Below are positions 1 to 7,585 of a stretch of DNA of 11,197 nt, piece by piece; position 1 is the stretch's first letter, and the number at the start of each line of letters is the position of its first letter. The position numbers and the translations under genes were made by a program. Below the pieces are notes generated by a model. It did no database searches, was not told where the DNA came from, and saw only the letters and a list, made by a program, of their open reading frames with translations. The stretch is taken from the NCBI GenBank assembly GCA_019313725.1, contig JAFDAT010000074.1, positions 1 through 11,197 of the forward strand, given 5' to 3'. The stretch comes from Deltaproteobacteria bacterium. Its GTDB lineage: Bacteria > Desulfobacterota > Desulfobacteria > Desulfobacterales > B30-G6.

Positions 1-214
1 GGCGGCCCACCATGTTTTCTTTACGAATTTCAATGGCTCCGGAAGAGGGCTCGGTAAACCCGGCGATCATCCTCAAAAGGGTGGTTTTACCGCATCCTGA
101 AGGCCCCAGAATGGAGAAAAAGTTCCCCTCCGGGACCTCAAAGGAGACATTGTCCACCGCTATGAATTCCTCGAAGCGCTTGGTGACGTTCTGAACGGAT
201 AGATCTATAGTCAT
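1..214 (-). CDS. ABC transporter ATP-binding protein, PotA-like (partial, N-terminal 71 codons)
   Basis: This is the start of an ABC ATPase that would power import of a small solute, probably a polyamine, from the cytoplasmic face of the inner membrane. Reverse translation from the ATG at 212-214 begins MTIDLSVQNVTKRFEEF and carries a perfect Walker A motif, GPSGCGKTT, at about residues 38-46, followed by LLRMIAGFTEPSSG, typical of the PotA/CysA/MalK group. The reading frame is open to base 1, so the Q-loop, signature motif, Walker B and C-terminal regulatory domain lie outside the window. The ribosome-binding site is weak (AAGAG just upstream). The gene lies downstream of a PotD-like binding protein on the same strand, which suggests a spermidine/putrescine role, but a strong terminator separates the two and it has its own leader. 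The ABC ATPase call is certain; the substrate is inferred from the neighbour. Confidence 0.93.
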   Translation of the reverse strand, partial: MTIDLSVQNVTKRFEEFIAVDNVSFEVPEGNFFSILGPSGCGKTTLLRMIAGFTEPSSGAIEIRKENMVGR

Positions 215-310
215 TTTACTCTTGAGTGCCCATCCCCATATGGCTAATTTGCCCGTCCTTGAACGCGAATAAATTTTCTCGTCTGGGAATGGGCACCGAT
301 ACCCATTATA
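215..310 (-). promoter_or_regulatory. Putative promoter and structured 5' leader of the ABC ATPase gene
   Basis: On the minus strand a perfect TATAAT (305-310) lies where transcription would start near position 298. No convincing -35 box sits at the right distance. Almost at once the transcript would enter an inverted repeat: GTGCCCATTCCC (296 to 285) can pair with GGGGATGGGCAC (237 to 226), giving 12 pairs including one wobble and enclosing 47 bases. The 3' arm ends 11 bases before the ATG. A short GGC/GCC hairpin with a six-base loop sits inside (242-253). No uracil tract follows the 3' arm, so this is not an ordinary terminator. I could not match it to a known riboswitch class. It could be a cis-regulatory or stabilising leader, or an operator-like repeat. 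Confidence 0.4.
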
Positions 311-340
311 TAATTTTATGATATGAAAACGATATTACAA

Positions 341-371
341 ATAAAAACATTGGGCCCGTTCCGGGCCCAAT
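341..371 (-). terminator. Intrinsic terminator after the PotD-like gene
   Basis: A perfect 10-base-pair stem, ATTGGGCCCG (349-358) with CGGGCCCAAT (362-371), closes a three-base loop. On the minus strand it is followed by GTTTTTAT (348 down to 341). It begins five bases after the stop codon of the binding-protein gene (376-378). The plus-strand side is also followed by a T-rich run (373-380, overlapping the stop codon), so the element could act in both directions. Confidence 0.88.
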
Positions 372-375
372 ATTT

Positions 376-1443
376 TTATTTGGCGGCTTTAACCTTGTCC
401 AGTATCAAGCCTTCTATGGCCTCGATGCTGGCCGGAACGGGCGGATACCACTTGATGTTGTCGATATGAAAAATGGAAAAACTGCGGGAAAAATTATCCC
501 GCACAGATTTTTCCAGAAACTGGCTGGTGCCGACCGCTGCGGTTGCATATTTTTCCGCATTGGTAAATGCCGCCGCATTCTCTGCCCGCAGCATAAAATT
601 GATCCATTTGTAGGCACCCTCGACATTCTTGGCTTTGGCCGGCAGGGCAAAGGTATCAATCCACCCCAGGGCACCGCTCCGCGGAGGAACAAAATCGATG
701 TTGGGGTTCTCGGCGTGCAATTTCCAGCCGCCGTTGTCCCACGCCATGGCGACATGGACCTCTTCGGAGCGCATGGATTGCAGCAGAGCATCACCGTTGG
801 CGTAGTAATTTTTGACCAGCCCCTTGCCGTCGATCATGGCCTGGCCCACCCTTTCCATCAGAACCTTGTAGGCTTCCGGATCGCTGTATTTGGCAAAGGG
901 GTTCTCACCCAAGGCAAACGCCAGCGCGATCAGGGTGGGTCTTTTCAAACGATAGCTGACCCGACCGTTGTAAAAGGTGCACAAAAGGTCAGAATAGTCC
1001 CACGCGTTGGGAGCGAACTTTTTGTTGACCACCAGTCCGGAAGTGCCCCAGCAAAAAGGTACGGCGTGGGGCTTACCATTGACCATGGTGTTCTTTTTTA
1101 CCGCCGCCAGCATGGAGGGAATCATCTGCTCGGCCTTTATCTTGGAAAGGTCGATGGGCTGGTAGATCTTGTATTTGGCCTGCACCGAAGAGATCCGGTC
1201 CTGGCTGGGCTGAGCCAGGTCGAAGCCTCCCCCGCGGGTAGCACGCAGCTTGGCGATCATTTCCTCGTTGTTGGTATAGGTCACCTTCACGGTTATGCCG
1301 GTTTCCTCCTGGAACTTTTCCACCAGGTTTTTGGGTGCATAGCCCTTCCAGGTCAGCAATTCCAGCGTTTCCGCCGAAGCTGTCCCCAAGGTGCCGAAAA
1401 GAAAAAATAAACCGGTAATTAACAAAAGTGTTTTTCTTGTCAT
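376..1443 (-). CDS. Periplasmic polyamine-type ABC transporter substrate-binding protein (PotD-like)
   Basis: A 355-residue extracellular solute-binding protein of the PotD/PotF family, which captures spermidine, putrescine or a related cation in the periplasm and delivers it to an ABC permease. The N-terminus MTRK plus a hydrophobic stretch (residues 5-20) and a TASA-ET junction near residues 21-26 is a classical signal peptide. The mature protein opens with LELLTWKGYAPKNLVEKF and an EETGI motif, the family hallmark. Length is normal. The start is well supported: AAAAGGAGG (1450-1458) lies six bases before the ATG. A strong terminator follows immediately. The ABC ATPase downstream on the same strand is probably its partner, while permease genes are not in the window. 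The family is secure, but ligand specificity cannot be read without structural comparison. No link to the biosynthetic genes is evident. Confidence 0.93.
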   Translation of the reverse strand: MTRKTLLLITGLFFLFGTLGTASAETLELLTWKGYAPKNLVEKFQEETGITVKVTYTNNEEMIAKLRATRGGGFDLAQPSQDRISSVQAKYKIYQPIDLSKIKAEQMIPSMLAAVKKNTMVNGKPHAVPFCWGTSGLVVNKKFAPNAWDYSDLLCTFYNGRVSYRLKRPTLIALAFALGENPFAKYSDPEAYKVLMERVGQAMIDGKGLVKNYYANGDALLQSMRSEEVHVAMAWDNGGWKLHAENPNIDFVPPRSGALGWIDTFALPAKAKNVEGAYKWINFMLRAENAAAFTNAEKYATAAVGTSQFLEKSVRDNFSRSFSIFHIDNIKWYPPVPASIEAIEGLILDKVKAAK

Positions 1444-1449
1444 GGCAGG

Positions 1450-1458
1450 CCTCCTTTT
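1450..1458 (-). promoter_or_regulatory. Strong ribosome-binding site of the PotD-like gene
   Basis: Minus-strand AAAAGGAGG is nearly a full anti-16S match and sits six bases from the ATG at 1441-1443. It fixes the start and is by far the strongest Shine-Dalgarno sequence in the window. The rest of the divergent intergenic region up to 1619 is AT-rich. I see no promoter pair in it good enough to call on either strand. Confidence 0.75.
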
Positions 1459-1619
1459 ATTTCGATGAGTTTATACAAGATGCTGAAAAAAGAATAAATA
1501 CAGCTTAATACGATGGCATGTCCGGTTGAATTATGAAGCACATTTAATAACAAACCAGCCTTTCAGATAGAAGTCAATTTTTATTCTTTATAAATTTTGC
1601 TTGTCATTTTCAGAGACTC

Positions 1620-2798
1620 GTGGTTCACACCCTCTTACAGATGGATACTTTTCATTCAGAAAACCAACAACCCCGCCAGGCCGTTGTAACGGATGCGGTG
1701 TTGGTAACCGCGCTAGGCGGCGACATCGACACCTTGTGGCGCCGGCTCATGCAAAAGGGAACCGCCATTGGGCCAATTTCGCGATTTCCCGTGGACCAGG
1801 AACACTATACGGCCGGAATTGCCGCCATAATTGATGACCTCAAGCCTTCCCGGGATCACTCCCTGATAAAGAGTCTGCTGGACCGCCTGATGGTTCAAAT
1901 GGGTCCGGTTCCATCTGACGCCACTCTTATTACGGCAACCTTAAAAGCTGGCATCGACAACCTGGAAGCGGTCTGCCGTGGCAACCCATCTGGTTTTCAG
2001 GACATTCCGCTCTCTTCCCTGGCTGAACACATCAGCCCTCAAATAGGATTGAAAAGCAATGGGCTCTGCATCAGCGCATCCTGTGCATCCTCCACCATTG
2101 CCGTGGCACAAGGTGCCGCTCTGATTGAGTCCGGACAGGCCGAGGCCGTGCTGGTGTGTTGTGCGGAGATTGTATCGGAATACGCCTTTGCGGGTTTTTC
2201 TTCCCTGAAAGCGCTCGCGCCAGCCCCGTGCCAGCCCTTTGACCGGGGCCGTCGCGGGCTCTCGCTTGGGGAGGGCGCAGCAGCCCTGCTTTTAATGCCT
2301 GCCGCCAGGGCCGGACGTGAGGGACGCGATCGGCTGGGTACTATCTGCGGCTGGGGTATCACCAACGACGCCGCCCATATCACGGCACCGGCCAAGGGGG
2401 GGCATGGCCTGGCCCAGGCCATCGACAAAGCCCTGAAATCTGCAGAAAAAAAACCGGAAGAAATCACCGCTATCTGTGCCCATGGAACCGGCACCATCTA
2501 TAACGACCGGATGGAACTGGATGCTTTCAAGCATATACTCGGTCCTCGCAAACGGCCTATTTTTTCCGTCAAAGGCGCCATCGGACACACCCTGGGGGCG
2601 GCCGGCGGCATTGAGATCATCCTGGGCCTCAAGGCGCTCGCAACGCTCACAATTCCCCCGACCATCGGGTTTACGCATCCGGAAAAGGGCGCCGAGGGGC
2701 AGGTGAGTGCTGAGACGCAAGCAATTGCGAACGGCTGCCTGTTAACCACGAATTCAGGATTTGGCGGTGTTAATGCCGCGATTATTTTGGGGCCTTAA
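1620..2798 (+). CDS. Beta-ketoacyl-ACP synthase, FabF/ApeO-like, catalytically complete
   Basis: A 392-residue condensing enzyme that would extend an acyl chain by decarboxylative Claisen condensation with malonyl-ACP. The full thiolase fold is present. The nucleophile is Cys155 in ISASCASST, the first histidine is His288 in CAHGTGTIYND, the second is His323 in GAIGHTLGAAGG, and the C-terminal loop is NSGFGGVNAA near 378-386. Length is slightly below the roughly 410 residues usual for FabF. The closest relatives appear to be the ketosynthases of aryl-polyene and similar type II clusters. The start is uncertain: the GTG at 1620 has only a weak AGAG upstream, and the ATG at 1641 (giving MDTFHSEN) has none; either leaves an unusual tail before the conserved core starts around AVVTDAVLVTALG. 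A chain-length-factor-like gene follows after 60 bases (42 to its earliest TTG), so the two are probably co-transcribed and may form a heterodimer. Confidence 0.92.
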   Translation: MVHTLLQMDTFHSENQQPRQAVVTDAVLVTALGGDIDTLWRRLMQKGTAIGPISRFPVDQEHYTAGIAAIIDDLKPSRDHSLIKSLLDRLMVQMGPVPSDATLITATLKAGIDNLEAVCRGNPSGFQDIPLSSLAEHISPQIGLKSNGLCISASCASSTIAVAQGAALIESGQAEAVLVCCAEIVSEYAFAGFSSLKALAPAPCQPFDRGRRGLSLGEGAAALLLMPAARAGREGRDRLGTICGWGITNDAAHITAPAKGGHGLAQAIDKALKSAEKKPEEITAICAHGTGTIYNDRMELDAFKHILGPRKRPIFSVKGAIGHTLGAAGGIEIILGLKALATLTIPPTIGFTHPEKGAEGQVSAETQAIANGCLLTTNSGFGGVNAAIILGP

Positions 2799-2858
2799 GA
2801 CAGAATTGAACCGCTAAGCAAAGCGGGCGGTGAAAGCTCTTTGTGTGAAGGAATTGTT

Positions 2859-3584
2859 GTGGAATCGATAAAAACGGAAATTACCGGAATCGGATGGGTC
2901 ACGGCTGCCGGCATGGGACGTGCCAGAACGCATCGGGACTTTGCCATGCCTCTGGAACGAATGCCGGAATTTCGCCCTGAAAATGTCTTTAAAGAGCCCT
3001 TCCCCAATTTAAGGCGCATGGATGATTATTCCCGGCTGGGTGTGACCGCTACGGCACTGGCGCTGGCGGATGCCGGCCTGGACACGTGGACATGCAAGCG
3101 GAATATCGGTATCGTGGGCACAACGGTTTACGGCTGTCTGGGTGCTGATGTAGACTACTACAACACGGTAATCCCCAACCGGGGGGCCCAAGCCAGTCCG
3201 GCCCTGTTTTCATACACATCTGCCAACAGTTACCTGGGAGAGGCCGCCATTCGATTCGGGCTGACCGGAACCAATTACATGGTTTTTGAACAGCACCCGA
3301 CCGGTCTCGCCGGTCTGCATGCAGCCTTGGGGCATATCGCGCGGCAAGACGACGACAAGATCCTGGGGGGTGTTTGTGAGGCGGGTTGTCCCCGGATTTT
3401 TGGCCAGCCCGATAATGTGCCGCCCGGTGCCGTTTTCTTTATGCTCGAACCGGTTGGTTCAAATCCGCTGCCGGGCTTTGGCATCCTCGAGTCGTTATCG
3501 ATGGATAAGCTGCTTTTCAACGGCAGCCCGGTCGATAACCTTGTCATGCTGGTTGAACAATGCCTCTCGGTAATGCGTCGCTGA
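2859..3584 (+). CDS. Half-length ketosynthase-like chain-length factor (ApeC-like)
   Basis: A 241-residue protein covering only the N-terminal half of the ketosynthase fold. It starts with TEITGIGWVTAAGMG, contains NIGIVGTTVYGCLGADVDYY and SYTSANSYLGEAAIRFGLTG, and has FEQHPTGLAGLHAAL where a ketosynthase would carry its cysteine. Glu144-Gln145 recalls the glutamine of type II polyketide chain-length factors. No active-site cysteine or histidines are visible, so it probably has no condensing activity alone and instead shapes the chain-length tunnel of the upstream ketosynthase. About 240 residues matches my memory of the small CLF partners in aryl-polyene loci. Only 126 bases separate it from the convergent gene, too few for a lost C-terminal half. 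I chose the GTG at 2859 because AAGGA (2848-2852) sits six bases upstream; a TTG at 2841 is also open. Confidence 0.85.
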   Translation: MESIKTEITGIGWVTAAGMGRARTHRDFAMPLERMPEFRPENVFKEPFPNLRRMDDYSRLGVTATALALADAGLDTWTCKRNIGIVGTTVYGCLGADVDYYNTVIPNRGAQASPALFSYTSANSYLGEAAIRFGLTGTNYMVFEQHPTGLAGLHAALGHIARQDDDKILGGVCEAGCPRIFGQPDNVPPGAVFFMLEPVGSNPLPGFGILESLSMDKLLFNGSPVDNLVMLVEQCLSVMRR

Positions 3585-3710
3585 GTAAAAAATATCTTTT
3601 CCGAATAGCGTCCCGAGCGTACCCATTATTTAAAATAGTCATATCAAGCAAAGGTAAAATATCAACCCTCTGTGGACTCTGCGCGCTCTAACGAAGTGGG
3701 CGAGAGAAAA

Positions 3711-4520
3711 TTATAGTCGCGTCATGAACGGTATTCCGATCAGGTCCGACAACGGAATGACTTTCATCCCCCTGGCTTCGATACCGTCCACAATCTCCTC
3801 GATCGCCTTCATCCAGACCGAAATCAGCTTTTTGTCGGGTGGCTGCTTGTCATGCAGCAGCACAATATCATCGCCCTGAATACGCTTTAGCACTCGATTG
3901 GAAAGGTTGTGGAGGTAGCGGTTGCCGCCATCCAGTGGGCGGCAGCTGAAATTAATCAGAACCATGCCGGTTCGCATAAGCGCCGGGTGAAGCCTGGGGC
4001 TGACGATCCCAACCGGCGGGCGGTAGGCCGATGTATGCACGCCGCATCTGTTCAATACATTCTGGGTCGCTTCTATATCTTCCACCACCGCGGCGATCTC
4101 TTTGAAAAATATTCGACTGCTGTGCTTGAAAGAATGATTGCCTAAAAGGTGGCCCTGTTGAACGATTTTTTTTATCAGGCCCGGATTTGCAGCTGCATTT
4201 TCGCCGATCACAAAAAAAGTCGCTTTTAGGCCCCTGGTTTCCAGAAAGTTCAACAGCAGGGGCGTCGTCAACGGATCGGGTCCATCATCGAAGGTGATGG
4301 CCACGGCTTTTTTGCCGGAGATACCCTTGTAAATTACCGGGGCGTAAAAGCCGATGCGGGGAAAAAAGGGTGCCGCCAGACAGGTCAAAAGAAAACCGGC
4401 CAAAGGGACAATCGACAGCCAGACCTCAACCATCATCAAAAGACCTGCCAGCAAAAATGCGAGCAAACCCGTTTTCACAGCCATGGGGCCTTTGAGCTTG
4501 TAGCGCTCACCTGCTTTCAT
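3711..4520 (-). CDS. Membrane-anchored polysaccharide deacetylase (NodB domain, CE4)
   Basis: A 269-residue metal-dependent de-N-acetylase of carbohydrate esterase family 4. Two hydrophobic segments (about residues 14-33 and 35-52) anchor it to the inner membrane. The NodB domain follows with its usual motifs: TFDDGP at 76-81 (catalytic and metal aspartates 78-79), HSFKHS at 129-134 (metal histidines 129 and 133), RPPVG at 167-171, and IVLLHD at 219-224 (catalytic His223). All key residues are present, so it should be active. Its start overlaps the end of the MMPL-methyltransferase gene by four bases (ATGA), so the two are translationally coupled. The context suggests it acts on a sugar attached to the lipid made or exported here rather than on peptidoglycan, though that is inference. 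It ends facing the ketosynthase pair, with no clear terminator between them. Confidence 0.93.
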   Translation of the reverse strand: MKAGERYKLKGPMAVKTGLLAFLLAGLLMMVEVWLSIVPLAGFLLTCLAAPFFPRIGFYAPVIYKGISGKKAVAITFDDGPDPLTTPLLLNFLETRGLKATFFVIGENAAANPGLIKKIVQQGHLLGNHSFKHSSRIFFKEIAAVVEDIEATQNVLNRCGVHTSAYRPPVGIVSPRLHPALMRTGMVLINFSCRPLDGGNRYLHNLSNRVLKRIQGDDIVLLHDKQPPDKKLISVWMKAIEEIVDGIEARGMKVIPLSDLIGIPFMTRL

Positions 4521-7500
4521 GAGGCCCTTTTGGTCGCGATCAACCAGCGGAGTTCGCTGTTTTCACCCGAAGAACCGGTTTCATCCACCCTGAAACCGGT
4601 TTTCTCCAGCATGGTTTGAAGGATCTTGACCGAACGGTAATAGGAAGGCAGACGGTTGAGCCGGAGCTTGAATTCTTCAAGCCAAAACAACAGCGGGAAT
4701 CGCCTTTCCGGCAGTACCGTACCCCGCATGATCAGGCGGCCGCCTTGTTTCAGACGGGCATGCAGGTTACTCAAGGTCAACCGCAGCTTTGCATCGTCCA
4801 GATAGTGGACAATGTCGAGCATGATCACCAGGTCTGCCGGTGTTGAGAGCGCGGGAATGTCCGGCGCTCCGCCGACGTTTATGCTGGCTCTTTTCCCGGC
4901 AACCCTTGCCGCGACCCGAACCCTATCCGCAGCCGGATCGATGGCCACCACCTCAGCCCCTGAAAACCGCTCCAGCAGCCAGGCGGTCTGCACGCCATAG
5001 CCGCAGCCGATATCCATTATGGTTTGGGCACCTTCGGACGGGTTTAGTAGACTGGGCAGTTCTGTGAACATGGGGTCAAAGCGCATCTTGAACCGTGCAA
5101 ACAATCGTGGATATGCCTCCAGCATACGGTAGCGCTGTAATATCCGTGCCTGTATGCTGCCGTTTTTGCGGGTGTCTTCTCTACCGGCCCGCATCCGGTA
5201 TTTCAAAAGCGGCGGCAGAATGACAAACGCGCCGACCAGGGCATAACCGATGCCCAAAAGAAGGGTCGTACCGGCACTTTTCAGCAGGGAGTGCTGGGCG
5301 GTACTCAACACACCGAATCCAATAATGGTTGAGGTCCCGGCCAGGAATACCGTCATGCGGATCAACCCGAAGTATGGATGCGCTACATCCTCGTAACGCT
5401 GATATGAACGCACAAAAAATAGCGAATAATCGATACCCATGCCGATAACGATCATGGACAGCATCAAGGCCGGTATATCCAGGGTGCGGCCCATTAAGTT
5501 CAACGTCCCCAGGGTACAGATCAGGGCAAAGACAACCGGCAGCAGGGCTATCAGCGTCAAGGAAATGTCCACAAAGTAGAAAAACAGCAAGATCGTAACA
5601 CTCAACCCGATGATCACCAGCATCTTCATAAAGGTAGAAAACAGCAGGTGCCCCAGTTTCCGCGAGAAATAATCAGGATCGAAAAATTTACCCAGACCGC
5701 TGTATTTGTCGAGAAACGTTTCCGCCTGGTACGCTTTTCCGGTTGTCAGGCTGCTGACCTGCAACCAGTTCCTGTTTTCCGCATCTACACGGATGCCCAG
5801 CAACCCGAAATATTTTTTCGGAATTACCATAGGGGCGGGGGCATATGATTCAACCGTCAGCAAATCAAAAAACGATTTAAACGCATCCGGCGCAAAACCG
5901 AGATCTGCCGAGGCGCTGCCAAGGGCCTCATGCAGGGCGGTCACCCTTTGAGTGTTCCAGAATACTTTCCAGGCCGAAAAATTATTTTGTTGCCGTTGCT
6001 CACCCGGAAAGACCATCGATGCGGCAAAGCCTGAAGACAGCCGGCCCGAATATTGCTCCCGTATCATCATTTCCACCAAACGATCCCCTTTGGCCTGCAG
6101 ATCGCTCAGGGTTTCCCCTTCTGTCATTACATAAATCTTGTTGAACACGCGCCCCCACACCCGGGCAATCATCTCCTCAGCCGCCTTGGTTTTCGTGCTG
6201 ACCGTGTTCATGGTACCGAGGCTGACATTAAAATCCGGTTTGACAAAAAAAAGCATGACAACCACAAAAACCAATGCCACCAGCAATCCCTTGCGGCCGG
6301 ACCCGGCCATTGCGTTGACCAGGCCCTGGAGGGGCATTCGCCTTGATTGGGCTGCCGGCATTTCCGGAAATATCCGTGGAAATATCGAGTGCACAAAAAT
6401 AAAGGAAAAAGCGATACCCAGAGCCGTGAACCGCCCCAACTGCTCCAGGATGGGAAACCCGCTGAAAATCAGAGATGAAAACGCACCAATGGTTGTCAAC
6501 GCTGCCACCAGACCCACGGCCCGAACCTCTCTGGATGCATCTTTGCCGAAAGTTCGATAGGGGCGATCCAGAAAAAGCAGGTAAGCAATCCCGTGATCCA
6601 CGGATATGGATATGATGGCGCCGCCGAACCCGAGCACCATCAGGGAAATGGTTTCATACAAAAGCGAATACACGAAAAAAGCCGCCACTGTGCCGGCAAC
6701 CGCCGGCAGCAGCGACAACACCCCGAGATAGGGCCGTGGAAAGGTGACCATCAACAGCAGTACGATACCAAGCGTCGCCAGCAGGATGGCATTGCGTACA
6801 TCTTTTCTGGCAATCAGCTCGTTGTCGAGAGCGACCCGATAAGCACCCATGGGGGTCACGGTAATCGTGTGGCCTAGCCCGCCATAGGTTTCTTCAACGT
6901 CTGCGGCAATCGTATCCATCAAGTCGGCAACCTGCCGGGCAAAGGCCGTATCGGTGCTCGATACGGCGGAATCGGCAATAACCATCAGATGCCGTCCATC
7001 TTCCGAGACGATCTGGCCCTTGTAAATCATGGCCGATTGTGATGGCGCCAGGTGTGCCAACCGGGCCATTACGATGTCTTTCAGCCCCAGGGGATCCCTG
7101 GCAATGAATTCTGATTGTCCGATGCCCTCGAGATTAAGCAGGGATTGTTGTACGGTGGACATCTTGTCGATGACAGATTGTGGCTCCAATAACGGTTCGA
7201 CCTGGTGGCGCAGCTCTTCAGTAGAAAACAGCTGCGGTAGATGGTGCAGTATGTGCATTGCCAGCGCCGGTATCAGGGACTGAAAATTCTGCAGCCCCAC
7301 CGTCTTGAACAACGCGCTCTGGCGCAGATGCCGTTCGACCCACCGGCCGCATTCAACCAGAAGCTCAGGATTGTCCTCCGTCAGACCGATATCGATGATG
7401 AGCTGATCCTGAATCGGGTGGTTCCGGAAGATATAGAGGGCGTCGGCAACCACGGGATCGCCCTGGGGCAGAAAACCGACAACATCGGCTTCGATGTCAA

Positions 7501-7585
7501 GGCGCGACCAGCCGACGGCAAACAGCAGGGTAACGATTGCCAGCGTGACGAGCAAGCGGCGCCAGTACAATGCGTGGGGGATCAT
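4517..7585 (-). CDS. MMPL/RND-type lipid exporter fused to a C-terminal SAM-dependent methyltransferase
   Basis: A 1022-residue fusion. Residues 1-795 form an MMPL/RND transporter: first membrane helix about 8-25, periplasmic loop about 30-260, helices 264-405, helix 431-447, second loop about 450-650, helices 652-795. Each half has the expected intramembrane aspartate motif, ISVDHGIAYLLF (Asp330) and GMGIDYSLFF (Asp719), implying proton-driven export of a lipid-like substrate. After a basic linker (about 796-850) comes a class I methyltransferase: MDIGCGYGVQT (857-867, SAM binding), VVAIDP (879-884), MLDIVHYLDD (922-931) and LKQGGRLIMRG (945-955). Topology places this domain in the cytoplasm. 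The frame is continuous through the joint, with no sign of frameshift. MMPL proteins of similar type (ApeM) serve aryl-polyene clusters, where the methyltransferase, when present, is usually separate as far as I recall. The gene overlaps both neighbours by four bases, the middle of a three-gene coupled operon. Confidence 0.95.
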   Translation of the reverse strand: MIPHALYWRRLLVTLAIVTLLFAVGWSRLDIEADVVGFLPQGDPVVADALYIFRNHPIQDQLIIDIGLTEDNPELLVECGRWVERHLRQSALFKTVGLQNFQSLIPALAMHILHHLPQLFSTEELRHQVEPLLEPQSVIDKMSTVQQSLLNLEGIGQSEFIARDPLGLKDIVMARLAHLAPSQSAMIYKGQIVSEDGRHLMVIADSAVSSTDTAFARQVADLMDTIAADVEETYGGLGHTITVTPMGAYRVALDNELIARKDVRNAILLATLGIVLLLMVTFPRPYLGVLSLLPAVAGTVAAFFVYSLLYETISLMVLGFGGAIISISVDHGIAYLLFLDRPYRTFGKDASREVRAVGLVAALTTIGAFSSLIFSGFPILEQLGRFTALGIAFSFIFVHSIFPRIFPEMPAAQSRRMPLQGLVNAMAGSGRKGLLVALVFVVVMLFFVKPDFNVSLGTMNTVSTKTKAAEEMIARVWGRVFNKIYVMTEGETLSDLQAKGDRLVEMMIREQYSGRLSSGFAASMVFPGEQRQQNNFSAWKVFWNTQRVTALHEALGSASADLGFAPDAFKSFFDLLTVESYAPAPMVIPKKYFGLLGIRVDAENRNWLQVSSLTTGKAYQAETFLDKYSGLGKFFDPDYFSRKLGHLLFSTFMKMLVIIGLSVTILLFFYFVDISLTLIALLPVVFALICTLGTLNLMGRTLDIPALMLSMIVIGMGIDYSLFFVRSYQRYEDVAHPYFGLIRMTVFLAGTSTIIGFGVLSTAQHSLLKSAGTTLLLGIGYALVGAFVILPPLLKYRMRAGREDTRKNGSIQARILQRYRMLEAYPRLFARFKMRFDPMFTELPSLLNPSEGAQTIMDIGCGYGVQTAWLLERFSGAEVVAIDPAADRVRVAARVAGKRASINVGGAPDIPALSTPADLVIMLDIVHYLDDAKLRLTLSNLHARLKQGGRLIMRGTVLPERRFPLLFWLEEFKLRLNRLPSYYRSVKILQTMLEKTGFRVDETGSSGENSELRWLIATKRAS

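Noticed and set aside
226..296. Guanidine-II (mini-ykkC) riboswitch, suggested by two ACGA/ACGG sequences in the ATPase leader
   Set aside because: Those tetramers do not sit in the loops of two matching GC hairpins as the class requires, so I left the element unnamed.
305..340. TTGTAA at the upstream end as the -35 partner of TATAAT
   Set aside because: The spacing is 24 bases, too long for a sigma-70 promoter, so only the -10 box was kept as a weak signal.
466..1410. Long open frame (314 codons) on the plus strand opposite the PotD-like gene
   Set aside because: It is fully antisense to a binding protein with signal peptide, family motifs and a strong ribosome-binding site; its translation shows no recognisable domain.
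2859..3584. Reading the short CLF as a pseudogene of a full-length ketosynthase
   Set aside because: Only 126 bases follow before the convergent gene, no C-terminal ketosynthase motifs appear in other frames there, and half-length CLFs are, as far as I recall, normal in aryl-polyene loci.
3672..3709. Possible terminator hairpin between the convergent CLF and deacetylase genes (CTCTgCGC pairing with GCGAGAG)
   Set aside because: The stem has a bulge and a 15-base loop, and neither strand has a T-tract in the right place.
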